DNA of 64,000 nucleotides from Corticium candelabrum. Its lineage: Eukaryota > Porifera > Homoscleromorpha > Homosclerophorida > Plakinidae. Both the position numbers and the translations under genes were made by a program. The stretch spans positions 2,725,701 to 2,789,700 of the forward strand of contig NC_085101.1 of assembly GCF_963422355.1 (NCBI RefSeq), written 5' to 3'. The notes under the pieces were generated by a model, which was given only the letters and a program-made list of their open reading frames with translations, had not been told where the DNA came from and searched no databases. This document shows positions 36,005-48,204 of the stretch, piece by piece (the stretch's first letter is position 1; each line of letters opens with the position of its first letter).

Positions 36005-36504
36005 CTAGTAATTGTTATCTTCAGGGTTCTCGTTTTTAATATTATAGTAAAAAGTAATAGTCAAGACAATAATTGCTATAATATATATTACTATGCCCAT
36101 CGCAATGCCCACAATGCTGAAAACCCGAGAGGTTCGAGCAGCCTCGTTACCACTGGCAATATCTCCTTGCTGAAACATTTTGCGCGCCTGTAATTGATGA
36201 AAACGTACTCAATTCACGTTCTAACATCAATTTATAAAAATTTATGCATATTACTTTATTCGAATGGATTATTGCCAAACATCCGAGCGGCCAAAAACAG
36301 CAGCAGCAAGTGAACCATGCCAGGCACTGGTAGCTCGAAAGAGAAGTGCTTTCGTCAGTCTGCAGACAGAATAGAAGTGATGGATACTAGACTATACTCA
36401 AACCTGTTAATTAATTAAAAATCAATACTTACAGTCACGTGACCGGACTCTGATGTGATTCTGCTGTAGGGGACTCCCACTGCCAGCGGTCTACCATCTG
36501 CCAT
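36005..36504 (-). CDS. CD225 (dispanin/IFITM-like) protein, copy C, 119 aa
   Basis: Exons 36504-36433, 36359-36255 and 36187-36005 are phase 0 throughout (24 + 35 + 60 residues). Exon 1 begins MADGRPLAVGVPYSR. Helix 1 is unusually Cys/Trp-rich (CLAWFTCCCCFWPLGCLAII). The loop is ARKMFQQGDIASGNEAARTS. Helix 2 (FSIVGIAMGIVIYIIAIIVL) is followed by a longer polar tail, KNENPEDNNY, absent from B-type proteins. The Cys cluster suggests heavy palmitoylation by analogy with IFITM. A 5' noncoding exon ends at 36858. This is the founding-type sequence for the C/D/F subgroup. Intact and probably expressed. Confidence 0.85.
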
Positions 36505-36857
36505 TCTAAAACGATAAAACAATGCAGCATATATTGCGACAGCAAAGCTTCGGCTTGTATTCATGCGTAAACAGTAACAACGGGCATTGTAGTTAGTAAT
36601 ACAACAAGGAAATGACCTAAACTATTCGCTTTCTATCACGCAACGAGCTTGTGGAGAAACAAAAATTGTAGCCGAGATACGTCTAAGAGCATTACTTGCC
36701 TATTCCAGCGTACGTTATACGTAACTGAAACGCATTGAACTATAATGTTGGAATGACTACTGTGACCTAACATATCTACGTGTACGTATCTAGACCCGCG
36801 TGTGCTGTTAGTCTTTCGGCATCATCGTTTTCGCGCAATTCAAACAGTGGCAATTAC

Positions 36858-36965
36858 CTGAGTTCCTTGAGATGCTAACTGGGACACCGCACTGAGTACA
36901 CAAGATCACGAGAGAAATGAACAGTACTATCTCGTGTACATTTGATACTCGACTTGCCCACGCAT
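36858..36965 (-). promoter_or_regulatory. 5' noncoding exon and promoter region of CD225 copy C
   Basis: Donor CAG|GTAATTGCC at 36858/36857, shared with copies A and D. Upstream are the shared CTCTCGTGATCTTGTG block and a GATACTCGACT-type motif (about 36945). The transcription start is unknown. Confidence 0.45.
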
Positions 36966-37349
36966 TACTGTATAAATTATGCACATTAAAATAGTTAATA
37001 AATGTTTTGCTCATAGACATTGTATTATAAATATTCTAACAGGACTTTAGGGTGGGAAAAGGTCCTCGGAATTTGGGTAAACGGCTAGCTTATCTGTGAA
37101 GGTCCTCTTTTGATACCAAGTCTCTTGCTGCATCTTGGACTTCTTTACAAAGGAGACAAATTGCTGCTTTACTCATCGTCTATACTTGTAGCCTAGATAA
37201 AGCTATAAACTTTCTTGCACTATGTTTAGGTTTTTTTGCTTTATCAAAGGCGAGGCAATGATAGTTTAAATATTTGAAAACTACACCACGGGTTTGTGAC
37301 GCCATTAGTCTATTTTAATGTATTACGTACCGCCCACTATTAAACTATA

Positions 37350-38050
<701 letters not shown>

Positions 38051-39022
38051 ATGGTAATTTAAAATAAAAAATTTGTTGCTGTTGCAATCAAAGTTTTGGA
38101 GCATCGGGTCTGTTCAATTTCGTCTTCTCCAGCACTAACAGAGGCATACACCGCACTGAATTTTTGACGTATATAAACAATATATCCATTGCATAGGCAT
38201 AGGAACCGGGGGCCCGAGGGGGCCATGGCCCTCCCAATATTTAGCCTCCAAAGCTGTATCAATGCGGTGATTAGACCCCCAATTTGGCGTTCCCCCCCTA
38301 TCTCACCAAACTTCCTACGCCTATGCATTGAATTGCCCAGAAGGATTACTGAAATTATGAACTACTACAATTTTTGTTCACTGCAATTCTAGGTCTACTG
38401 GAATTCTGGACCACTGTAATTCTGTAGTTCTGGGCAAATATACCACCAAAAATTCTAGACCATTTTTTATTATAGGCAATTGGATGACTCCGTATCACAA
38501 ACAAGAATAAAGGGAGACGAATATCATTAATAATATGGAGTAGAAAATTACACGCAACAACAGCCATTCTTCTTAATTAAAATTCAAGTCTCTATATTAG
38601 AAAAGAAATGCTCAATAGGAAATGAGAAGGCAAAACCTCAAAAATCGGGGAAGCCTGCAGATAAATATTTGTGATAACATGCAGTCACCTTGTTTGTAGT
38701 TTACTTACGAGATTGCAACTAGTAATTTTGGGAAACACGGCCTCTCCAAGACCTTAATCAGCGAGAAAGTTGCAAACACACGCGTTTAACAGCGCGAGCT
38801 TATAAAAATTTGATTCACATATTTTTGATTGCGTAGGAAATTACTATAGAAAGTAAAGGCTCCATGCGCACACTTTCAAGTCACGTGACACCGATTTACT
38901 AATAGCAAGCTGCAACAAGAAACATAACAACACAAACAACGAAAAGTATTGCACTAAAAATAGTAAAACATAGATTCTATCCGTTTCTCAACGGTCACAA
39001 CCAGTCAGAAGGTTTTGTAATG

Positions 39023-39519
39023 CTAGTAATTGTTATCGTCATGGTTCTCGTTTTTAATTTTATAGTAAAAACTAATAGTCACGACGATAATCGCTGTAAG
39101 ATAGATTTCTATACCAATAGCAATGCCCACAATGCAGAGAACCCGAGAAGTTCGAGCAGCCTTGTTACCCCTGGCAATATCTCCTCTTTGAAAACTCTCG
39201 CGCCTGTAATGGATAAAAACGTACTCAATTCGTGTTCTATAGTCAATTTATAAAATGTATGCATATTACAATATCCGAATAGGCTAGTGCAATACCTCCG
39301 AGCGGCCCAGAACAGCAGAAGATAGTGAACCATGCAAGGTACCGGTAGCTCGAAAGAGCAGTGTTTTCGTGAGTCTGTAGACAGAATAGAAGTGATGGAT
39401 ACTTGAATATACTCAAACCTGTTAATTAATTAAAAATCAATACTTACGGTCACGTGACCGGACTCTGATGTGACTCTGCTATAGGGGACTCCCACTGCCA
39501 GCGGTCTACCATCTGCCAT
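39023..39519 (-). pseudogene. CD225 gene copy D, C-type, frameshifted in exon 3
   Basis: Exon 1 (39519-39448) differs from copy C by one residue. Exon 2 is 39374-39270. Exon 3 (39203-39023) is 181 nt against 183 in copy C. Two bases are missing near its start, so normal splicing gives about 12 aberrant residues and a stop. An AG seven bases further in (exon from 39196) would restore the frame with a shorter loop. Helix 1 has also lost the conserved Trp of the FWPLG motif, which reads SGPLG. Promoter, donor and 5' noncoding exon (donor at 39873) are preserved. Probably a young pseudogene. Confidence 0.75.
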
Positions 39520-39872
39520 TCTAAAACAATGAAACAATGCATCGTATATTGCGACAGCGAAGCTTCGCTTTGTGTTCATGCGTAAACAGTAACAACGGCC
39601 ATTATAGTTAGTAATACATCAAGAAAATGACCTAAACTATTCGCTTCCTATTACTCAACGAGCTTGCGGACAAACAAAAATTATAGCCGGGATGCGTCTA
39701 AGAGCATTACTTGCCTATTCCAGCGTATGTTATACGCAACTGAAACGCGTCGATCTATAATGTTGGAATGACTAATGTAACGTAATATATTTATGTGTAC
39801 GTATCTAGACCCGCGTGTGCTGTTAGTTATTCGGCATCATCGTTTTCGCGCAATGCAAACTGTGGCAATTAC

Positions 39873-39980
39873 CTGAGTTCCTTGAGATGCTAACTGGGAC
39901 ACCGCACAGAGTACACAAGATCACGAGAGAAATGAACAGTACTATCTCGTGTTCATGTGATACTCGACTAGCCCACGCAT
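39873..39980 (-). promoter_or_regulatory. 5' noncoding exon and promoter region of CD225 copy D
   Basis: Donor CAG|GTAATTGCC at 39873/39872, and GTGATACTCGACTAGCCCAC at about 39956, parallel to copy C. Confidence 0.45.
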
Positions 39981-40389
39981 TGCTGTGTAAATTATGCACA
40001 TTAAAATAATTAATAAATGTTTTGCTCATAGACATTGTATTATAAGTATTCTAACAGGACTGTAGGGTGAAGAAAGGTCGTCGGGGTTTGGGCAAACCGC
40101 CAACTAAGCTGTAAAGGTCATTTTTGGATCCCAGGTCTCTTGCTGTATCTTGGACTCCACTACAGAGGAGACAAATTAACTGCTTTACTCATTGTCTATT
40201 CTTGTAGTCTAGCTAAAGCTATGAATTTTTTTCTTGCAGTAAGTTTATCTTGTTTTTGATTTATCAAAGGCGAAGCGCTGATAGGTTAAAAATTAGAAAA
40301 TTACGCCAAGGTTTTGTGACGTCATTAGTCTATTTTAATGTATTAAGTACCGCCCTCTATTGAACTTAGGCTATATACGCATATTTATG

Positions 40390-41754
40390 GCAAATTCTAG
40401 TTTGAGTCCAAAAATACGGCAAACAAGTATGCGGGTGGAATATTTACCCACCTGCCAAACGGATTCCCACAAGCTAGTCGAGTTTTACGTGATCACGTGA
40501 TAGTAATCTTGCGGAGTTATTAATTAATTATATAGCAAAGAATTGAACTTTGGAAACAACTGTCGTCGTAACGTGAGTTGGTGAGTATCGACGTACTCAA
40601 ACTCGTACTAGAGTACACTTTGGGTCTCCACTGCGTAATGTGGTCCATTTTCCAGGAATTTGCCCTGTCTACATGGTGTTGTCTAATCACTTAATTGTTA
40701 TTGCTAAACTTCTGAGAGGCAAAAATCAGCAGCAGAGAGTTAAAATCTCGACTGTCCTCCAGCACGTGCGCACGTGAGTAGGTTCACGCCTATTGCAACC
40801 GGTTTAAAGCAAAGTCACAGCACAGTCCTGTCACTGGACTGTAATTATCAGTCTTGGTATATATTATAATATTCTGTAATCCGCCACGTATGTTTTATCT
40901 ACAGACTGACTAGTACACTGCGCTGTAATGTTAATATCGCAATTAACACTTCTGTGCTGTTGTAGATTGCGGCAGCCGTGCCAATCGTGTCAGAGACATT
41001 AGTTTCGTTTCTTTGCCAGTGATTGTGACGGTCAAAGGCAAGAAATTTCGAAAACTGAAGTAACGGCGAGGGACTTCGATAACTGCTATCAACAGTAAAG
41101 ACCTGAAACAGATCAGTTTGAAGTACACAACCGTCTGTTCCGATCCCTTCGTAATCGTTAAATCTTCTGCAACGGAAGACCAAATGAATGCAGATTAGGT
41201 TCCTAGTCAAAAACTGCGATATTCGGCAAGTCATTCATTGACGACGTCGACAGAACGGTACGAACGAGTACAGCAAAGTGATGCAAAGACACTGCAATTA
41301 GAAGAAGACGACGATACCGTTCCTACACTTGATTGCAGTGTACGTGCAAGCGAAATTACAGACGACATTGAAACTGATGCTAATGTAGTGCTTGTGATCA
41401 ATAGTACAAGTACGCATGCAGAACTAGTAGAGAAGATGTTGGCAGGCTGAAGAAGCCGTTGCTCTGTTTTCAGCAGGAACTGGTAACAATATACGGCATT
41501 CCGATTTCAAAGCAGTTTCCTTTCAGAGAAAAATTTTATCCGGTGTGGATGTAGTCTAATTGTCGCTGCACAACACATTGACGTCCTCGGACAACTCCCT
41601 GAGGGAAATTTCGTAAAGGTCTCGACCATCAGCGTACTGCAATTTAGCATTGCAGCGACGTCTGCTGTCGGAATCTAACAATCTGTCGCAATACGAAAAA
41701 ACAGGCCATTATCTTATCGAAATGTCTCGGTTGCCCTCTACGCGTGGGGTTGTC
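40390..41754. other. Spacer between CD225 modules
   Basis: Left edge is where similarity to the copy C upstream region ends. A 70-codon frame at 41238-41450 (acidic, THAELVEKMLAG end) and a 111-codon minus frame at 40899-41234 are open, but I recognise no domain in either. Confidence 0.4.
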
Positions 41755-41822
41755 AGTTTAGCTCACGTGAGTGCAACCAGTTTATAGGGGAGTCCCATTG
41801 CTGGCGGTCGATCATCTCCCAT
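41755..41822 (-). pseudogene. CD225 copy H: orphan exon 1 relic
   Basis: Reads MGDDRPPAMGLPYK, aligned with MADGRPLAVGVPYS of the C-type exon 1, then runs into a stop at the place of the splice donor, which is lost. No exon 2 or 3 follows to the left. Confidence 0.6.
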
Positions 41823-41905
41823 TCCAAAGCAATGAAAATGAAGAAGCTGTAAAGAGCTAAAACCTCGGCTGCTAAGACATATTTTGGTATATCAAAACGG
41901 AACCT

Positions 41906-41910
<5 letters not shown>

Positions 41911-41998
<88 letters not shown>
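41911..41998. repeat. (TA)n microsatellite
   Basis: About 88 bp. Confidence 0.95.
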
Positions 41999-41999
<1 letters not shown>

Positions 42000-42639
42000 T
42001 TCACACACAAGAAACGACACGTACGACTTGACTGCCGGTTGTGCAGTGCACTGCTAATAAACATGAATAGCGTGCATGAGCGGCAGCAGATCCACAGTTT
42101 GGCCGAAGATAGGCACAAACGACTAAAATATGGCATGACGTCATAAAATGTATGCGCGTAAGTATGTATGTAGATTATATATTCTAGCTCTTCGCCACAT
42201 CTTTCTTGACGCAGAGATAAGCTTTGAATGATTAACGATATGTCTTCATTCATTTTGAAAAGATATGCATACCTTATCTATTACAAGTCAGTCATTTGCT
42301 ACTTGTTTGAATGAAACGTTAGTAATCGGTCGAACCGCTGTATGGAATGTCTTCTTTAATGCAAACCACAACGTAGTAAGTAAAGTGCTATATATTTTGT
42401 AGAGTGTGTAACACCTACGTAGCTGCTGGTACACTCTACTACAAACGGTAGAGGTGATTATGCTTGGATCATGTGACACACTGTTGTGTGTACAAAACTG
42501 CGGTAGCAATGAATTGCAACAGGGAATGTTATAACACCGGTAGCAGTACACCTGCGTACTACTACAACAACAAAAAATAGTAGAAGGAAAGTAATGTGCG
42601 GCCCTCAACAGTTAATTAAGTAATCGTACGACTCTGCTA

Positions 42640-44917
42640 CAGTTTTTCCCTCGCAATTATCCGGTTGGGGTAACCAATTATCCGATTAGGGCCCTCAATT
42701 ATCCGATTCAGTCAATCAATTATCCGCTTGGGGCAACCAATTATCCGACTCAGCCAAACAATTATCCGCTTGGCGCAACCAATTATCCGACTTCGTTCTG
42801 CCAACTGTATTTCGCGAATCAGACACTCACGTTGCGTCGCTTGTTGTTCAGTGCTTTGAGTTACAGGCAAAACTCTCTCATACGCAGGCAGATTGTTAGC
42901 ACCGTGGGAAACGCTATGTCACGATCGATCCGGCTGTATCCGCAACTGAACAGCTCTGCTCTGCCGCCTTTCCTGAAAGACCTTTTCGCAACAACCTCGT
43001 TGACTTGAGAGGAGAAACCGCTGTACCACCGACAGTGACACTTGTCGCCTCGCTCGCTAATCCGGTTATGAAACATCGCGTAGCAAGCTGGAGAATACTC
43101 TGAGGTCTGTCGCATGAATAGAGATCTCCTAGCATTTATTACACGGTATTAAAGCCAAAACGTCACTATTCCTGAGGATACAAGCTCTACACATGTAAGC
43201 GCGAGCTGAAGACCACACACAAGCGACTCGTATTCATGCAACGCCTGGTGCTAGCTTAGACATTTTGATGTCTTATTTTTTGCTGTTAGGTGATGTATGG
43301 CGGCTGCTACCATGGACGTAAAATCTTGCGAGAGTACGTGTGACTGAATGTCTACCGCGTGCGGGCATTTGTAGAGGCAGACATCTACCGTAGTATAATT
43401 ATATTCTTCTGTTCTGCTCACCTAGCTCAATCTGTCAGTGACATCATGACTGTCACTGTGATTGTTCTACTGAAATACTGTTGACATAACATTTACTTTA
43501 GCGATTAACATTTTGTTTATGTTTCACTTGGTACCATTAGCTACTAGTTACAGATCCCTCACAAACGAGACACTACACAGACAAGAACATGTACATACAT
43601 AAAACAACAGACAACAGTAAATAGTATATAATATGGATGTTCTACATATCTTCTAATCTTGCTGCTTATGCAGCTTTGACAGTAAGTACATGATAGAAAG
43701 CGTTCAGACTTGAAGCCCTTGTTTCTTCTTTGAGTGCGTCAGGACTCAAATGTAGTAGAAGTTGCCGTCTTGCTGTGACAAGATCGAGGCTGACCCTTCA
43801 TTGCAACAACAGGACCGTGTTCGCTCAATCTTCTTTATATATGAGCCTTTAGACTCTGAAAGCAGTTCTCGATTGGATTGAGAGTGCATCTGTAAGGAGG
43901 AAGACTAACAAGTTTACAGTCCTGCACTAACTCTTGCTTCCACACTGCGATGGCATGGAGCATTGTCAAAGATGATGTACCGATTCCGGCCATGACCAGG
44001 TACCATTGGTTAACCAAAGTCACATTCAATGAGTGATCTTACAAACTGGTCAAATTGAGTTTGTCTATCGCCACCTACAATTGTTGTACTATGTATGACT
44101 TCTAGACAAGGGCAAATGTAATACTGGGCGTTAGCTGATTTTCAGCTACTCTTTTGGCAGGAAGACCTCTCACAGACCTACCTCGTGTTCTAGCTGTGTA
44201 CATGCCATATCCACATTCATCAACGTAGCAGAATCTGGCTCCTTGCTCTTGCTCCCTTTGCAACCATTCTGAGTGCTTCTTTCTTGCTTCTTTATTTTCT
44301 AGAGAAGTTCTTCTCTCTGTGATCAGTTCCATCTTTTTTAAGGTGAAGACCTGGCCTTTGAACTTCCTAGCGATGGTTGACTTTGATAGCTCTAGAGACT
44401 TCTGCTGTAATAGTAGGGTTTGCATTTCTGCTAGAGTCAGGTCTGAGCGATGAACTCAACAGAAATTCTACAGCTTCCTGCTTGAGTTTTGTGCCCCTCG
44501 GTCCTTCTCGTCGTTTGATCGTCTATTGGCGTTGGCTGCAAATTCGATACGCGGTATCTTCTCTAACGCCAAAGAGGACTTTCGTTTTTCGGTATGATAG
44601 TCCCCGCTGGTGCGCGTTTATAAGCAAAGATCTTAGTTCACTGCTGATGGATTTTCCTCCGCGTTTGATGGTAGCGGTAGCAACGGGGATAACATCAGGA
44701 CTAAGCATTATAGGACGTAAGAAACACTACTGCTATGCCTAGCAATGACTGAATTATTGATTCATTCGGTAATCCTTTAGGTACGAAAACGCGCTTCTCT
44801 AACTACACTGCTCCTAATTGAAATCACTAGTCGGACAATTGGTTGCCCTAAGGGGATAATTGATTGGCTGAGTCGGATAATTGGTTGCCCCAACTGATAA
44901 TTGCGCGGGAAATACTG
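42640..44917. mobile_element. 2.3-kb Tc1/mariner-superfamily element with iterated subterminal repeats
   Basis: Ends CAGT(T/A)TTTCCC...CGCAATTATC are inverted at both sides and flanked by TA (42638-42639 and 44918-44919). Each end carries several copies of CAATTATCCG at near-regular spacing (42650-42790 and 44820-44900), probably transposase binding sites. The interior encodes a broken transposase on the minus strand. It is inserted in the 3' end of CD225 copy G. Confidence 0.85.
43810..44708 (-). pseudogene. IS630/Tc1-type DDE transposase relic
   Basis: An N-terminal helix-turn-helix (LLINAHQRGLSYRKTKVLFG) starts at the ATG at 44708. The second block (44425-44102) has the first catalytic Asp in FCYVDECGYGMYTARTRGRS. 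The third block has YIIFDNAPCHRSVEARV (second Asp) and SLPPYRCTLNPIENCFQSLK (Glu), about 34 residues apart as in Tc1-like enzymes. At least one frame change between blocks and an in-frame stop before the last show it is dead. Confidence 0.8.
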
Positions 44918-45070
44918 TAGTTGTTGTACTGGGCATAAGAGGCAATAACAATCACGGCGATGGTCACTCCAATAATAATGATTAGGCTGATCGCAAAACT
45001 CAAAGTGCTGGCGATTCGTGCCGCGTCACGATCTTCAAAAAACTACTCCGCGACCGAATCTGTCATGTGC

Positions 45071-45134
<64 letters not shown>

Positions 45135-45277
45135 ATCGTTTTGTAATTTGCATCAACAACTGTCTGTAAGCTATGGTTATACAATGCTAAGATGATGTTA
45201 TGTAGAATAGCTTTAGATGGGAGAGTTGATCCCAGATGGGATCTGTAAGAAGTATAAATATATACATGTCTAAAAAA

Positions 45278-45315
<38 letters not shown>

Positions 45316-45535
45316 CATAGATACGGGAATATAAACAGTCGAATAGATATATACGCATTACCAAACCTGAAAATTATCGCCGCCATTCCAGAAAAGTCTG
45401 GACCACAGTTTGAAAGACAGGAGTGATTTTCCACATTAGAGACAAATGTGTTAAACAGCCGCACTTACGGTCACGTGATCAGGGCGCGTGATACATAGGT
45501 GTGGCGTGGGGCTTCCACAGACAGCGGTTTGTTAT
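44918..45535 (-). pseudogene. CD225 copy G, degenerate and interrupted by a transposon
   Basis: Exon 1 remnant (ends 45469, donor GTAAGT, preceded by TCACGTGACC) has lost its ATG and frame. The exon 2 remnant ends at 45367. It retains CGPDFSGMAAIIF in place of CFWPLGIAAIIF. Exon 3 (from 45070) reads AHDRFGRG, has a frameshift and stop near 45035, then continues DAARIASTLSFAISLIIIIGVTIAVIVIASYAQ-like helix 2 in another frame. The transposon at 42640-44917 is inserted within the last codons. Clearly non-functional. The intron between exons 2 and 3 has expanded with TA repeats. Confidence 0.7.
45075..45136. repeat. (TA)n microsatellite
   Basis: About 60 bp; a second run of about 33 bp follows at 45282-45314 in the same degenerate intron. 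Confidence 0.95.
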
Positions 45536-45539
45536 GTTG

Positions 45540-47160
45540 CTTTTTGAAATATGACTACCTAATGGCTACGCATGTAATAGGCGTGCGTGTCGGACTTCTG
45601 ACAGCGGAAAACCGTATGGCGCGGCGAGAGTATGTCGCCATCATGCGCCGTTTTGCGCTGTTTTCTGCGCATTTAAAGTAGAAGACTTAAGAAAATATCG
45701 ACAGCATAGCGAAGGCAGCGTTAGAACTCGCGAATCCTTCCTTGCAGCGTACTAGGTGACTCCATGGGACCTAGTGCTGTGCAGCAGACGCATGCGCAGT
45801 CGGCGTTCGCATTACGAAAATTGTATGTAGCACGACATTAGCTGATGACTTGAGACATTTTCGACGCCACACGCGGTCGCAACAAGTGTAGAAAATCGCG
45901 AAAGGTCGATCTTGTGATTATAAGATGATACGCAACACTTGAGGTTGAGGTGCGTCGACAAATGGGGAATATTGAACACCGACATTTGTGCACACGATTT
46001 CGAAAAAATCTTTGAAATATTTCAAAGTAAATAATTCGATAATTAAGATTTATTTCCCAAACAATTTAGCAATGAATATGATTATGCAAGTCCGTCTAAT
46101 TTTCCTTTCGCTTGCCAACCAATCCTGCGATACATACAAGCACTGAGTCCAACTCAACTGTCGAGCCCCTTTTCCCAACCTATTAAAAAAATTAATTGGC
46201 ATAAATATGTGTAACGGTAAACCATGGTAAATTTTTTTATAAATATGTATTTTCTGTATTGAGTGTTGTTGTCAGTTTTTTCTAGGACCAAAAGCGACCA
46301 CTCACCTGCTCTGATCACGAGTCACTATTAGTAAATGAGAAACTCCCAGAGATACAAGTTGATTTATAATTAGTTGAATTATACGTATGTATTGTGCAAA
46401 CAACTTTTCAATGTTTCTCTTCTGCCATAGTCTTAGAAATGGCGCACCGGTAAGAGTGACGGTTTACCAATGCGCATGTGTCGTGTTAAATCCAGTCGTT
46501 GTTAAACAAATTATCCATGTTAATGAGCTATCTTATTTGACATGTGCTGTAAAAATTGCAATTTTTTGGTCAATCTTGCTCAGAAATAAATGTATTTTAT
46601 CTAGAAAATATTGTAATGTGCATTACACATGAGATCCCTAACAACAAAAACAATAATTCAGGTCAACACAGTAGACATGCACATGTACGTTTAATGTCTA
46701 TTAACAACTAACAAATCAAGTTGGCAGTTAGTATTTTTAATAAATATAAAATATTCTTGATAATTGTATTTTACGATAACATAATCCCTTTTTGATCTAT
46801 AATATCAAATTTTATTAAACGTTTAAAACTGGTTGCAATGCTAAATCAGAGACACTGGAGCGCAAACCTGTCACTAACAGTCACTTTTTATATGAAACGA
46901 TAGACAGAAAAAAAGAGAAAGAATTTTTGGAGTATCAAGAAGCCATATTGAATTAATAAAAAATGCAGAGAAATTCATTACCATCCATAAAAAATGCAGT
47001 GTTTTTACTCTTGAATCAGTTTACTAAAAATACACAAAAATGCGCGCTCGTTACAAAAGAAGTAGTAACAGCTGTATTCGAAAGTTATTGACTGTTTGTC
47101 TCTCGTGTTTAGTTGAATGATGAGTTCCATGTAATGAGTGTGCTAATCACGATAATTAAT
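45540..47160. other. Gene-free stretch
   Basis: AT-rich; a few short frames without recognisable domains or splice support. Confidence 0.4.
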
Positions 47161-47164
47161 GTTG

Positions 47165-48200
47165 TACCAAAGCATAGGCACGACCGTTACCGTTTACTCT
47201 GATACGAAAACCAGCTCTGCGGTAACTTAAGATTCCTCCGTGGTAATATTCAATTTGTACGTAAGCGTAGTAAATTCCATTGTTGGGAAAGTAATATCAC
47301 CGTTGCTGTACTGCATGCCACCGCAAAGAAAAGGAGAACAGATGGAACCATTGCTCGCATACCATCGAGTTACAGTTCCTTCACAACACAATCATTGCCA
47401 ACAATTTCTATCATCAATTTTACAATTACATCAATGCACACCGGAGCTCTCAGAGTATGGACCGTCGTTGTTACCGTGCAGCTGCGCAGCGGGTTTCTCG
47501 TTAAAAGCATTGAAACCAAGGTTAATGCAATACCAACACACTAAAATTGATATACTTTGAGGAACATGTTTGTTACCAGAATTTCTTGTTTTAAGTCCTC
47601 CAACTAAAAATGTTATAAATAAGAAAAATTGTTTCTTTCCATTCAGTTTGCTTACTTGTAACTGCAGAGAACTATTCAATTTATTCAGTTTTTCATCAAC
47701 CTACAATTACAAATGTAGTAATTTGTAATATATACTCAGTCACACAAACATTGCTTGTTCCAAACACATGCTCGTTTTACTTCTTGTCTAATCGTCTTGA
47801 CTGATTCAAAATATTTTTCCAAAGTTTCTGAATCAATCTGAAATCACACACTAAATTCGTGCACACAAAGCGTGTGTGTCAGTGTGTGAAATGTTTCCTA
47901 CTGCTGGTCAAGGTACTCCTTGCCTTCCTTGCTCTCCTTTGTGTCCTGGTTCTCTTCTGATTCCCTAGAGCATTGCAGACAAATAATTCAAGTATTCCGG
48001 TCTATAAAATGTGTATAGAGGCTTGCCTTTTCTTCTTTCAATCATGTCTTTCCTGTTTGCCCCCTGTGCCCAGGTGGTCCCTAAAATACGAATAAATAAG
48101 TTGAGCCAACACATTGTTGTTTCCAACGGTGTTCCGTCAGCTCCAGCTACTCCTCGTGCACCCAAATTGCCTTTAATTTCCTATTATCATCAACTGTATA
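47165..48200 (-). pseudogene. Collagen plus TNF/C1q-like gene relic
   Basis: On the minus strand, short Gly-X-Y blocks appear behind splice-like acceptors: GARGVAGADGTP (about 48160), GPPGHRGQTGKT (about 48070) and GHKGEQGRQGVP (about 47930). A helical, coiled-coil-like stretch follows (KLNKLNSSLQLQ, about 47690). The C-terminal part resembles a jelly-roll domain of the C1q/TNF type (YSNGDITFP, then GIYYAYVQIEYYHGG and FRIRVNG, 47330-47185) but needs a frame change. Stops break the collagen blocks. Collagen-C1q/TNF proteins are secreted trimers; this copy looks inactivated, although unresolved splicing could explain part of the disruption. Confidence 0.45.
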
Positions 48201-48204
48201 TATC

